Shown here piece after piece: positions 23,811 to 35,517 of a stretch of 64,000 bases of DNA. The notes below the pieces were generated by a model, which worked only from the letters and a program-made list of their open reading frames with translations, had not been told where the DNA came from and searched no databases. Each line of letters opens with the position of its first letter. Positions within the stretch are counted from its first letter, which is position 1. Made by a program: the position numbers and the translations under genes. Location: assembly GCA_963921825.1 (NCBI GenBank), contig OY997593.1, forward strand, positions 59,504,039-59,568,038, in the 5' to 3' direction. Source of the DNA: Erodium maritimum (Eukaryota; Streptophyta; Magnoliopsida; Geraniales; Geraniaceae).

Positions 23811-26794
23811 TGTAAGAACCGCTCTCGGTCGATCCCGGTCGAACAGGTTACTTTTAAAAGCAAGATTGACTTTCTACCGGAAAAGTCAACCGATGATTCA
23901 GAAGGTCATTCGGGGCTTTTCCGGGGCCCAAAATGCTTAGCCGTCATCACGGTTAGTTTAATTGGGCCGTTTCCTTTCGTTTGAGTATAATATTGAAGGA
24001 AGTCAAAGTTGGTCAAAATCGGACTTTATATCGACTAAAACAATATTAATTATTGTGCTGGAAATTAAATTGGAAGGCTAGAGGACCCACTTGGACACTT
24101 GTCCCTATTTGGTTAGAAGAGAGAAAAGGGAGTGGTCTTGGACCACTATGCCCTCCTAAAAGCCTCTACAAGGGAAAATATCTAAAGGGCTTTTAGTCAT
24201 TAACCAACTCTAGGTCTTATATGAAATTGGAAGACCAAAATCATTTCATTTTTGTGGGTGTAGCCGAATTTTGAGAGGAAAGGAAGAGAGAGGAGCTCCC
24301 ATGGAGTCTTGAGGAAGAAGCAAAGGAAAAATGAGCAAGTTGGTGCCATTTCCTACCCCTTCCTTCTCCATTTCATCATCATCTTCTCCATCTCACTCTT
24401 CTAAAGGTAATGGAACTAGCCTCATCCCTTTTCCCTTCATCTCATTTCTTGGGTTTTGGTTTGGGTTGGCTAGAAGTTGTTGGATTTGATTGAAATGATG
24501 TTAGATGTTGTTGATAAGAAGCTTTGGTGGGTTTTTGATGGAAGACCTTGGGTTTAATGGAGTTTTTGATTTGATTTTGATCTGGAGAATCCTTGAAAAC
24601 TTGTTTATTTGTTGATTTCTACCATGGGTAGAGGAGTATTGGAGGTATTTGGCTGTTTTGGGAGCTTGAGATGGTTGAAAATGGTGTTTGGTAGTGGATT
24701 TTCGGAGAAAAGGAGCTAGAGGTTGAAGAAGGGCGAATCTGCCCTGGAGCGCCACGGATCCGTGACGGGCAACGTCACGGCTCCGTGAGGGAGTCCGTGA
24801 CGGCACTCGTCACGGCTCCGTGACGTCATCCGTGAGGGGTGGTGTCACGGCTCCGTGACCGTGTCCGTGGCCGACCAGTTCTGGTGTTTTTTTAAAGGTT
24901 TTTCCACCTTTTTCGATCGTTGTTTGGAGCTGAACTTTTAAGAGGGTTTTGGGGACTTTACTTGCTGTTAAGTGGAGTCTAATTAGAGTTTGTTTTGTGT
25001 TCAAAGACCTTGGTTTCGAGCTCGAGGATCGAAGACCCTTCCGGTACCCGTGTGAAGGACGGAGTTGAGGCCACCGAGTTGTCAACAGAGTTTCTAGAGG
25101 TTTACCAAGAGGTAGGGAAAGTCTTAACTTCTTATTTAAACGCTTAGTATGCATGTTAGGATAATAAAATCGGAAAGGTCCTAGAATTGCCTATAGGATG
25201 CGAATAACTAGAATAATCGTCTTTCAATTATTAATAACTGGAATGTCTAGAATGCATGCTTAGGATGAAGATGACTAGTATAGTTCGCTTTCAATACTTG
25301 GGAATTGATTTACTGGTTGAGAGGCTGTGAAGAGCTCTCGGATTAGTTGTGTGCTAGGTTCACATGCTTGGTTGCTAGTTATTAGGATAATCAAGAGTCT
25401 AATGGAACTAGTTTACTTTATGTTCGATTGGTTAAATGTTTACTTGCTTGAGTGAGTGGTTACATGTTGAATTACTCTTTGGATTGTACGGATGATCGAG
25501 TATGACTGGTTGTACTAAGGGGTATAATCAGGTGATCGATGTACCGTTGGTTCGTGACAGGTAAGTCTACGGTAAGTGTGAGGTGTTATTGGATGTCTTT
25601 GCTTGAGAAAGTGTGATTTGAGAAATGTTCATTGTTGTATGAATTTAGTGCTTGTGTATTTATTCTTATTCTTGAAATGTTGTTTGTTTGTTTGGTTCGG
25701 TACTACACCGGGGGGGGGGGGGGGGGGGGGATGGGTAATCCGGTGCCGTTCTGGTGGTTAGAGTTTGATAGAGACAGTGAGATATTGAGTGGTTATTGAG
25801 TGATTATTGGAGCCTGAGAGCTCGGCAGATCCTACGGGATATTGAGTGATTATTGGAGCCTGAGAGCTCGGCAGATCCTACGGGATATTGAGTGATTATT
25901 GGAGCCTGAGAGCTCGGCAGATCCTGCGGGATATTGAGTGGATTCCTTCATGAGAGATGGTTACTGAGGTTTCACCCACGGGTGGATGTCCTACGGGAGT
26001 ACTACCTTGGTTCCCTATGACTTATGGTCCTTTGGAGACACTTTCGAGAACCCCGACGATGAAAATTCCTATGGGATGGTTTCCGGTGCTCCGATGTATG
26101 TGCCTCCTCTGGATCGAGGGAAAATCTGATGTGATATGAATACTCTAGTAGATCGGAATATGGGAACCGAGGTGACACTAGAATCTATTCATGGATCGGA
26201 GGCTTGAGAAAGCAAGTGGTTGGCGCGATATCAATTACTCTCATTTAATCGTTATGATACTTTATATTTATTCTGTTATGGAACCTTCAAGTTAATGTTA
26301 TTTTCAAGAGTACGATTTTATCTTATTCTATCTTGTTTATATATGTTATTTCATTGTACTTATCTTATTCTAGCTTGTTACATATTATTTCATTGTTGGT
26401 CGTTTGGGTTGTTATTTGAGTTATTTGTTGCACGGTACAGTATTGATCTAAGGGTTGAATTGTTAAGGTTTTTCCTACTGAGCATAAGCTCATCCTCTTT
26501 AGTTTTCTTACTGTTTTACAGGTGTAGCTGATGTCTAGTGAGCTCGAGGCTCGGGAGCTTGTGGACATCTTGGGATTTATCTTAGAGTTGTGTTGGTCTT
26601 GTGTTTTAAACATTATTTATTTGACTATTTATGTTGAGTTGTGACTCATTTGAAGTTTTGGAACTATTGATAGCCGTTGATATTGAGAGAGTTTATCTTT
26701 ATATCATAAAGTTTTTTGTATTTAATTATTGATTTTCTACTTTTATTTCCGGTCACGTCTCGAGTCTGGTCAAAGCCGGATTTGGGGCGTGACA
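23811..26794 (+). repeat. 3' LTR of gypsy B
   Basis: It is 2984 bp, preceded by a polypurine tract (AAGGGGGTTAGAT, 23798-23810), and starts TGTAAGAACCGCTCTCGGTC and ends GGGGCGTGACA. It is clearly diverged from the A LTRs but collinear with them. It holds the palindrome cluster (24749-24874), a run of 21 G (25710-25730), a 46-bp tandem repeat (about 25785-25934) and the TGAGC hairpin (26479-26492). The A gag resumes at 26795, and its first bases GGATC are the likely target duplication whose left copy is deleted. Confidence 0.9.
25785..25934 (+). repeat. 46-bp tandem repeat in the gypsy B LTR
   Basis: Units containing TGATTATTGGAGCCTGAGAG start at 25801, 25847 and 25893, with a partial unit on either side. 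The copies are nearly identical, so the expansion is recent. Confidence 0.85.
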
Positions 26795-27679
26795 GGATCG
26801 TTCCAGTCCCAAACACAGTTGAGCGGGACGCGACATGTCAGGTCAGTGGCATCCGTAGGACCTGCCTTGTCAGGGCGGACGTGTTACCGATGCGTGCAGT
26901 CGGGCCACATGGCTCGAGACTGTTCGAGGAACAGTGGACCAGCAGACCGTCCAGCGGGTAGACCTGAGGGGAGGCCGAGTGCCGGGCCGCCGCTATGTCA
27001 CCTGTGTGGTCGGCCAGGACACTTCGCTGCCAGGTGCCCCGATCGGTTTGGGGAGATGTCGGCTCCGCGACCACAACAGTCGCAGACTGGGTAGTCACCG
27101 TAGTTCCAGCAGCGTCAGGCACAAGCGCAGAGAGCACCGCGGCAGGTAGCGAGCGCGCCAGCGCCGAGGCAGCTTGCTGCACAGCAGGTGGGACTTCCAC
27201 CACCCCCGAGAGGCGGACCCTAAGCACAGCAGGGCCGGGTGTATCTTGTCACCGACTCTCGAGCTGAGGGACGTCACTCCGGTCATGAGGCTACACAGGG
27301 TACGTGTTTGCTTTACAATTCATGAGCGTCTTTCTTATTTGATACTGGAGCATCGCACTCTTTCATCTTTTCTTCTTACGTTGTTATGTTGGGTATGAGG
27401 GTAGAGTCGTTGAGTCGACCTTTATGTCTTGACACCCCTGTAACGGGAGAGGTAGTTTTGAATACCATTTGTCGTGCATGTGAGATTCGAGTGGCTGATT
27501 GCCCTTTGTATAGTGATTTGCTTGTGTTGGACATAACATCATTTGACGTGATCTTGGGGATGGACTGGATGGCGAGGTATCGGGTGTCGATCGACTGCTA
27601 TCGGCGGCAGGTGACTGTAATATCGGGCGACACGATCGTCACCTGTGTCTTGGGCAGTAGGAGCGGAGTACTCCTGTAA
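26795..27679 (+). pseudogene. gag zinc knuckles and protease of gypsy A
   Basis: Two CCHC knuckles are in one frame: CYRCVQSGHMARDC (26882-26923) and CHLCGRPGHFAARC (26996-27037). The aspartic protease signature DTGASHSF is at 27341-27364 in another frame, so one or more frameshifts lie between. The next open stretch (27386-27679) carries VILGMDWMARYRVSIDC, the C-terminal part of the gypsy protease. The region aligns with 52380-53330 of element C, which has three knuckles. Confidence 0.85.
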
Positions 27680-28953
27680 GTGTTGACCGTGGGAGATGAG
27701 GTGGAGACTGAGCAGAGTAGAGAGCTACCGCGGTTAGTGTGCGAGTTCCTGGAGGTCTTTCCGGAGGAGTTATTGGGATTACCGCCGGTGCGCGAGGTGG
27801 AGTTTAGGATTAACTTGATACCGGGTACGACGCCAATATCCATGGCCCCATACCGGTTTGCACCAGCCGAGTTGGTCGAGCTGAAGCGACAACTCGAGGA
27901 GCTCCAGGAGAAGGGATTTATCCGACCGAGTGCGCCACCGTGGGGAGCACCCACCCTCTTCGTGAAGAAGAAGGGTGGAGCGTTGAGGATTGCATCGAAT
28001 ATCGGAAGTTGAACCGGGACACGGTGAAGAACCGCTACCCGATGCCGAGGATCGATGACCTGTTCAATCAGTTGAGAGGAGCGAAGTGCATCTCGAAGAT
28101 TGATCTGCGATCCGGGTATTATTAGTTGAGGGTTCGGGAGGAGGATGTGGCGAATACCGCATTTCGGAGTCGGTATGGGCACTACGAGTTCCTGGTGATG
28201 CCGTTCGGGTTGACGAACGCGCCTACAACGTTCATGGACTTAATGAACGGTATCTTCCGACCCTACTTGGACTAGTTTGTTGAGGTGTTCGTAGATGATA
28301 TGCTGATTTATTCGCCGAGTGAGGAGGCGCACGAGGAGCATCTGATGACAGTTTTGATGCTGTTGCGCACTCACCAGTTTTACGGCAAGTTAGAGAAGTG
28401 CGAGTTTTGGCTTGCCGAGGTGAAGTTCCTCGGGCATGTTGTGTCCCGAGAGGGTATCCTAGTCGATCCGGCGAAGATCGACGCAGTTTCTAAGTGGGCA
28501 CGGCCCAAGAGTGTCTTCGAGATTCGCAGCTTTTTGGGATTGCCAGGATACTATCGACGGTTCGTCCAAGACTTCTCACAACTGGTTGTGCCGATGACCG
28601 CCCTGACACGCAAGGGAGCTGAGTTTGTGTGGACTGATGAGTGTGAGCACTCCTTCACCGAGCTGAAGGCTCGTTTGACCACCGCGCCCATGTTGATAGT
28701 GCCGGAGCGCGGGGTCGGGTATGATGTGTATTGTGATGCGTCCAGCGAGGGACTGGGGTGTGTTTTGATGCAGTCCGGGAAGGTAGTTGCATATGGCTCC
28801 AGACAGTTGAAGACACATGAGCGCAACTACCCTACCCATGATCTAGAGTTGGCAGCAGTCGTCTTTGCGCTGAAGAGCTGGCGACACTACTTGTATGGAG
28901 AGCGATTCCGGGTGTTCTCAGATCACAAGAGTCTCAAGTACATCTTCTCCTAG
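27680..28953 (+). pseudogene. Reverse transcriptase and RNase H of gypsy A
   Basis: Blocks are in the usual order: [76 protein letters not shown], then the catalytic FVDD (28288-28299). RNase H follows with [25 protein letters not shown] and [10 protein letters not shown] frameshift near 27990 and stops at 28123, 28273 and 28951 interrupt it. All three stops stand where relatives have Gln (TAG for CAG). Catalytic residues are still present, so the element probably died by few late lesions. Confidence 0.9.
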
Positions 28954-28965
28954 CGTGACCTAAAC

Positions 28966-30581
28966 ATGCGCCAGAGGCGATGGATGGAGCTACTGGAGGA
29001 GTACGACTTTGAGCTACTCTACCATCCGGGCAAGGCGAATGTCGTCGCCGATGCCCTGAGTAGGAAGTCGACTCACTGCCTTGCCGGGATATCAGTTCGG
29101 GAGTGGGATATGATGGAGGAGTTGAGCACATTTGGGCTTGAGCTCGATGAGATCACCGATGGCGTGGCCATGTGTTCGTTGGTGGCGCAGCCCACACTAG
29201 TTGCTCGTGTGTTGGAGGCACAGGCCGAGGATGCCGAGATGGGAGAGATCCGGGAGAGGATTATTAGCGATGTTGACACCGAGGGCTGGGAGCAGGGTAC
29301 TGATCTGGGTCTACGATACCGAGGAGGTTTGTTTGTGCCGCGTGGTTGTAAAGACGCTATGTTGAGAGAGTCTCATCACTCCCATCTTGCTGTGCACCCG
29401 GGTGGCACCAAGATGTATCGGCATATCAGACGATAGTTCTGGTGGAGCGGGATGCGGAGAGCAGTTGCAGAGTTCGTTTCGAGATGCCTCACCTGTCAGC
29501 AGGTAAAGGTCGAGCATCAGCTTCCCGCCGGTTTATTACATCCATTGCCGATTGTGCAGTGGAAGTGGGAGCACGTTACGATGGACTTCATGAGTGGCTT
29601 GCCGAGGTCGCCTAGAGGGCATGACGCAGTTTGGGTAGTGGTCGACCGACTGACCAAGTCGGCACACTTCTTAGCCATGAGGATGACTGATACGGTTGAC
29701 ACTTTGAGCCGTTTGTATGTTCGGGAGATCATCCGTCTTCACGGAGTTCCGGTTTCGGTTGTGTCCGACAGAGATGCTGGATTCACCTCCAGGTTTTAGG
29801 AGAGCTTGCAGAGAGCGTTGGGGACCGAGGTCTTTCTTAGTACAGTAGACCACCCACACACTGACGGTCATTCAGATCGCACGATTCAGATACTAGAGGA
29901 TATGCTGCGAGCATGTGTGTTGGACTTTCGAGGGTCATGGGAGGACCACTTACCATTAGCGGAGTTTGCCTACAACAACAGCTTCCAGGCCAGTATTGGG
30001 ATGGCACCGCTTGAGGCGTTGTATCGTAGGCCGTGCAGATCGCCCGTGTGTTGGGCAGAGGTGGGAGAGAGGAGTCTACTTGGTCCGGAGCTTTTTCGGG
30101 AGACGACCGAGAAGGTCGCACTGATTAGGGATCGGTTGAGGACCGCACAAAGTCGTCATAAGAGTTATGCAGATAGACGGCGTCAGCCTCTTGAGTTTAC
30201 TGTTGGCGATCATGTGTTTCTGAGGGTGAGCACGAAGAAGGGACTTTTGCGGTTCAACCGCGGCGGAGGCAAGTTGGAGCCGTTTCTTACCGCCTTGCAT
30301 TGCCACCGCAGCTCGGGAACGTTCATAACGTCTTCCACGTGTCCCAGCTGCGGAAGTACACTGCGGACCCCTCCCACGTGATTGAGTGGATGGACATCGA
30401 GGTAGCTGAGGATGTTTCGTATGAGGAGCAACCAGTCAGGATTCTGGATAGGCGAGAGCAGGCCTTGCGTGGCAGGACTATCCTACTGGTACGGGTGCAG
30501 TGGAAGCACCACGGAGCAGAGTCGACCTGTGAGCGCGAGGATGAAGTTCGTGCGAAGTACCCCAGCCTGTTCAACCCTTGA
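28966..30581 (+). pseudogene. Integrase and chromodomain of gypsy A
   Basis: The zinc-binding part is seen in HHSHLAVHPGGTKMYRH and [11 protein letters not shown]. The core has [27 protein letters not shown] and a Glu-containing HTDGHSDRTIQI segment, in which relatives read SERT, so the catalytic Glu is changed. Stops lie at 29434 (Gln position) and 29797 (Trp position). A short deletion around 30285-30300 removes the GPFxVLEKIG block. A frame change leads to the chromodomain (30300-30581; VQWKHHGAESTCEREDE). Confidence 0.85.
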
Positions 30582-30619
30582 GGTACGTCCGTTTTAAATT
30601 TCGAGGACGAAATTCTTTT

Positions 30620-30631
30620 AAGGGGGTAAAT
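30620..30631 (+). other. Polypurine tract of gypsy A
   Basis: AAGGGGGTAAAT lies directly before the 3' LTR start. The preceding GAGGACGAAATTCTTTTAAG is shared with B and C. Confidence 0.8.
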
Positions 30632-33211
30632 TGTAAGAACCGCCCCCGTTCGATCCCGGTCGAACCGACGAATTCTGGCGAAAATTGACTTTTTGCTGGA
30701 AAAGTCAACTAATAACTCCGGGAGTCATTCAGGACCTTTCCGGGGCCCAAAAAGCTTAGTCGTCATTACGGTTAGCTTAGTTGGGCTGTTTCCTTTCAAA
30801 CGGTCTCTTTTGTGAAAAAGTCAACCCGGGGTCAAATTCGGTCAAACCTTGAGACTTAAAGAATTAATTAATGATTTGCTGAGATATTTTGGTAGAGGTG
30901 GTCCCTACTATGGACACATGTCCATAGTGGCTTGGGTGAGTAGGAACAAGGGCAAAAAAGACCCTTATACCCTTGAAATTGGTCTTGTGAGGCTTTTAGG
31001 CAAAATGGGTATTTCTCCCTTAGGTTTAAAGCAACACTAGGTGACCAATTCAGCCCATTTCTTCAAGGTGGCCGAATTCTAGAGAGAAATAGAGAGAGTG
31101 TGTGAAGTTTGAAGCTTGGAGAAGAAGAAAGGAGAGAAAGGAGGGAGCTTTGGGGTCATTTCTTCATCAAAGGCTTTGATTCTTCCATTTTCTTCTTCTA
31201 CTCTCCATTTCTAAGGTAAAGCTCAAAACTAAATTAATTTTTGATGAATTAAATCCATGGGTTTAGTGTTTAGAGCATGAGCTTGTTGTGGGTTTTGAGG
31301 TTTTTATATTGGATGATGATATATAGAGAGAAAAGGGTGTTAGATGAAGGTTTTTAATTGGATTGTTGTAGTTTTGATGAAGACCCATCATGGGTAGTGA
31401 AGTAGAGACGTTTTAGGGACTGATTTGGAGGTTTAGGAAGGTCAAAATTGGAGTTTTGGGGTTTATTTCCGTGAAAACCGAAGATGGAGGAAGAAGAAGG
31501 CGGAACAGTGTCAGACCCGTCACAGATCCGTGACGGGGACAGTGACGGAGGACGTCACGGCTCCGTGAGGGAGACCGTGACGGCGCCAGTCACGGCTCTG
31601 TTAGGAGAACCGTGACGGTGCAGACCATGGGTCCGTGACCCGAACCGTGACAGACCAGAGTTGGTCCGTTTGGGCTCATTTGTTGGATTTCGAGTAATTG
31701 GGACAGTTAGCTATAACCGAGTCCTTTTGGGGTTAATTAGGAATGTTTTTCTCTTTAAACCATTTCTAAATTACTCTTGATTCGAGTATTTATTTGTGAT
31801 CCAAGACTTTGAACCCGAGCTCGACGGAGGAGGAGACCTTTGGACCTCGTGAAGTGACGAGGAGGAAGCTAGCCAGGTCGTCCGCTGCTGGATTGGTTTA
31901 CTTTTGAGGTAGGGAAAGTAGCGAATACCAGTTTAATTGCGGAAAGTTACTAGTATGCATATAGGTTACGAATATTTGATTTAATTGTTAGAATTTCATG
32001 ATTAGGATGTGAGGAACGAGTGAAATGAGGGATAGCTTACGAGGCATGTCGAGCCGTAAGTTTGGGAATTGCTGTGCTGTAGAAATGCATGCGGGCCATG
32101 TCGAGCCCTTAGGTTGCGTGTTGACTGTTATGCCATGATCTATGATTGAGATGCATGATGTGTGTTTTAGCCGTTGTTATATTGAGAATCATGATATGGT
32201 ATATTCGGTGTAGTATGTTGTTGCTATGATTGGGCAAGTGTGTCTTGCTTGATGTGACGTGAATCAATGGTTGTGATATGATCGGGTGAGTGATAGACCG
32301 ATGTGACATGTTCGCTAAGTTTGTGTGGTTGATATACCGGTGGTTTAATAATGGCATTGTGTTATACTAAGACTCTCTTGAGTGAGTTCTAAGATGAGGT
32401 AATCCGGTATGATACCTACACCGAGGGAGGGTTCCGGTGTAGGGTAACTAGACCGAGGATGGTGTGATCAGTACCCTGATGTTGTGTGGTCCGGGAAGAC
32501 GTATGACCGAGGTATGTGCCGGTACGGAATGTATTGTGAGTGATGCCCTGAGGCTGTTTTCCGGGAAGCGTCCGACCGATGTATGTGCCGGTCAGGGATG
32601 TACCCCGAGGCTGTGTGCCGGGAAGATGTCGATACCGATGTTGTGTGGTCCGGTACGATATGATTGGGACGGGCTGTAGCAGCCGGTGATGTTGGGGACT
32701 GCGGTATGGGGCGTATGATTGTGTTACTACGTATTGTATGCTTGTTGATCAGTTAAGTGATGTGAGTACATGGAGATAGTGTTCATGTGAGTGTGGTTGT
32801 GATGTTGTGTTCTCCGTGGGTGTCATTAGTGTTGTACTTTACTAGTATGCCCTAATTGGACGGTTACTCGTGGTGACGAGCGGACACTCATCACCTTAAC
32901 TACTTTTCCTACTGAGCGAAAGCTCACCCCTTTACTTTACTATTTTACATGTAGTGAGCGGGATGTGGTCTAGCGGGATTCTCGGAGCTAGGGAGCTAGC
33001 GAGGGTCTTAGGCTAGTCTGGTCTAGTGACGTGCATTTTTACTATTACTAAACTCTTTTACTATTTGGTTTTGTCGAGCTGTTGACTCGAGGTGTTACTT
33101 GGATCTTTAAAACTGTTACTCGAGACTCGTTTTGGTATTAAAATCGTTTCATTATTTATTACTTTAAATTCACGTCTCGAGTCCGGTCAAAACCGAATTT
33201 GGGGCGTAACA
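30632..33211 (+). repeat. 3' LTR of gypsy A
   Basis: It is a complete 2580-bp LTR, from TGTAAGAACCGCCCCCG to GGGGCGTAACA, followed by the duplication CCTCT at 33212. It retains the palindrome cluster (about 31515-31655), the CUACACCG stem-loop (32416-32441) and the TGAGC-GAAA-GCTCA hairpin (32913-32926) that the 5' LTR lost by deletion. An AGGTAA-type donor motif is at 31215. Confidence 0.9.
32913..32926 (+). promoter_or_regulatory. Conserved LTR hairpin with GAAA loop (gypsy A)
   Basis: TGAGC-GAAA-GCTCA forms a 5-bp stem with a GNRA tetraloop, about 285 bp before the LTR end. The same stem with a GCAA loop is in the C-type LTRs and with GTAA in LTR E. Its function is unknown; the position suits the transcribed R/U5 part of the LTR. 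Confidence 0.5.
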
Positions 33212-33216
33212 CCTCT

Positions 33217-33421
33217 CTTCCAAGGCCTTCTCTTGGCTTGCTTGCGATCCAAGTCTTGTTGCTTACGTTCCAAGCTTTTTCTGTAACCGGTTTCTATTTT
33301 GTTCCTTCTACATCATTTATTATTCTTGATTTGATCTTTGTAGTTAGAGGTCTGTAATTGGTCCGCCTAATTCAGTTTTTGAATTGATGAGTTTTAACAT
33401 ATTGCTTTGCCGATCAAAAAA
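33217..33421 (+). mobile_element. 3' end of the plus-strand LINE
   Basis: It continues 956-2967 after gypsy A and ends with TTTGCCGATCAAAAAAA, a 3' terminus typical of plant LINEs. The right target duplication follows at 33422-33440. Confidence 0.75.
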
Positions 33422-33440
33422 ACATTATTTCTGTATAACC
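33422..33440. repeat. Right target-site duplication of the plus-strand LINE
   Basis: ACATTATTTCTGTATAACC is the partner of 937-955. Confidence 0.7.
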
Positions 33441-33715
33441 ATATCAACCAAAAAGTGGCATACCCAACGGTTATCCATCCTCTCCACCAATGCTTTGCAC
33501 CAAACCTTCCATAACAATATACAACCTGCAACATCCATAGGCATAACTGATTCTAAGCCCCGTCACCTGTAAATCTTTCCCCAAAGCGCCCATACAAATT
33601 CATAGTGAAGGAACAAGTGACTTTGGTCCTCAAAACAAGATTTACAAAAATAGCACTGCATCGCATTCAACGATATCCTTAGACTTCTCAACCGTAGTTA
33701 TCCTTTTTTATTTCT
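33441..33715 (-). pseudogene. Old LINE remnant, zinc-binding domain (minus strand)
   Basis: On the minus strand it reads RISLNAMQCYFCKSCFEDQS then HLFLHYEFVWALWGKIYR, the zinc-binding domain typical of plant LINE ORF2 (C-x2-C ... H). It continues toward 33441 and, across the younger insertion, to 955. It is broken by stops. Confidence 0.7.
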
Positions 33716-34435
33716 ACTCGTACAACTTTATAATATTTATATGTGTACATACTAGGGTTATTTCGTAGTCCCTTCCAAGCTAACAACATGGGCTCTTTCC
33801 CAAGATGAATTCCTATAAAAACAAGAACAAAACAAAGTACTTAATATGTTATAAAAACGCACGATGGCTGTATTGTATATGGATATGGTGGTTGTTGATG
33901 TTGATTCCCTCTACTCTTTCCCTGAAGTTTCTCTCATCGTCAAGGATCTTCTCTTTTGCCTCTTTCAAAACCTTAATAAGAAATCTGAAACATTGACCAT
34001 CATTTAATAAAATATTGGCTGCTGCTGATGTCTCTACTTGGTAGCTACAGGGCTGTCTGGTTCCCAGCTGGCTGGACTCGCGTACTCTTAATGGAGACTA
34101 ACCAGGTCACTATCACATATGCTGGGTACGGATAACTCATATTACTAATCCTACTAAATAATTGCAATATATGCTTGCACGGTATATATGTTAGGAGTTG
34201 ATATATAATATAAGTCTAGCTTGTTCTCTCTTTGGAAAAGCCCCATCTTTGATCTTGAAGATTTAATATGATAGAGAGGAGGAGCTTATGTGCATTGAAT
34301 CTTCATGATAAGTCATTCTCATTCGATCTCCATAATTGTGTTTGTGTGGGGTCTAGTAATTGACATATAATAAAAGCTGATAAGATATAGAACTATAATC
34401 AGTTCCTCACTGACCAGTGTAGTTTTTTGGTGCGG
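33716..34435. other. Unassigned AT-rich stretch
   Basis: No coding sequence, element terminus or repeat family could be recognised between the old LINE and the Mutator-like element. Confidence 0.4.
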
Positions 34436-34639
34436 TAATATTTAAGGTTATTATCATCCGAGTACCCAAAAATATTTGGTTTTCATCTGAATACTCTTTT
34501 GTGACACATCAGTATTCAAACAAAATATTTTGTTTTAACTTAGTACCCGCTATTAGTTTCTGTCTATTTTCCACCCGTTTTCTCATCAAAACACTTAAAA
34601 AGTCCAAAATACCCTCACTAACAGTCAAATTTTTAAACC

Positions 34640-35075
34640 CATGCCGTTGAATTTCAAAAATAATTTCCATTTATTTTATTTTCTTAAAATCAGTTTATTT
34701 ATTTTATAAAAATTAGATTTATTTTTAAAAATCAATATTTTATTTAAAAAATCAATCTTTTATTTAAAAAATCATATTTTATTTTTAATAAATCAGATTC
34801 TGTTTTTTTAAAATCACTTTTTATTTAATAAAAACAGTTTTATTTTATAAAAATTACATTTTCTTTTAAAAAACCAGTGTTTTATTTTTAAAAATAAATT
34901 TTATTTAAAAATCAGATTTTATTTTAAAAAAATCAGTTTTCTAATAAAAATCTGTTTTTCTTTTAAATCGGTTTTTTAATAAAAATCATTTTTTAAAATC
35001 AGCTTTTTTTATCTAAAAAATCAGTTTCAATTTTTTTTTAATTCTCTTCTTTTTTAAAATCAATTTTTTTTCTTT
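34640..35075. repeat. AT-rich degenerate tandem repeat inside the Mutator-like element
   Basis: Degenerate units of the type AAAATCAGTTTTATTT recur about every 25-35 bases over some 430 bp. There is no coding sense. Confidence 0.7.
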
Positions 35076-35517
35076 TGTTCACTCCATCTCCTCCACCGGT
35101 CCCCAATTCCTCACCCATAGCCTTGAATCCAGATGAAAAATCAGTTTTAATTTCAAAAAATTAATACCCAGTATTGAATTCCACGAACAAGCTTAAATAG
35201 ACAAATTTTATTTCATATCTGCAACCCAATATCACAAAACAAAACCTAGAAACAACCACGCTTTACAATCCCTCATTCATGCTGCTAAGAATATGAAATG
35301 CTCAGAATATCCAATCTAAAATCTGATGTTCTAAGAACAATAAATTTGGAAAAAAAATTGAAAAAAAGATTTGGTGGCTTGACCGGACGGAGTCAGGAGC
35401 TGTAGAGAGGAAGCGACGGAGTTAGCGCCAGAGTCGAGCTCGGAGACAAAACTCGTCGTCGTCCTCCAGTAGAGCCACACAAGGCGAAGGCCGGATACGC
35501 CAGATCTAAGCCGAAGT

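Larger units (their letters stand above)
2968..33211 (+). mobile_element. Gypsy element A (Tekay/Del-like chromovirus) with nested insertions
   Basis: Both LTRs start TGTAAGAACCGCCCCCG and end in GGGGCGTRACA. The whole is flanked by the perfect 5-bp duplication CCTCT at 2963-2967 and 33212-33216. Removing the insertions gives LTR, primer site, leader, gag, protease, reverse transcriptase, RNase H, integrase, chromodomain, polypurine tract and LTR, the order of Ty3/gypsy chromoviruses. It sits in the 3' region of a LINE. Its gag was later hit by a copia element (5855-23040) and by gypsy B. Part of gag is deleted. Stops and frameshifts in pol make it non-autonomous. Confidence 0.9.

Noticed and set aside
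25785..25934. Regular 46-bp repeats, considered as a CRISPR-like array
   Set aside because: There are no unique spacers; the units are contiguous and the context is a plant LTR.
23490..26794. Gypsy B read as a complete separate element
   Set aside because: There is no 5' LTR, gag or catalytic pol; only the chromodomain end and one LTR remain.
33716..34435. Possible further element between the old LINE and the Mutator-like element
   Set aside because: No termini, duplications or coding blocks were found.
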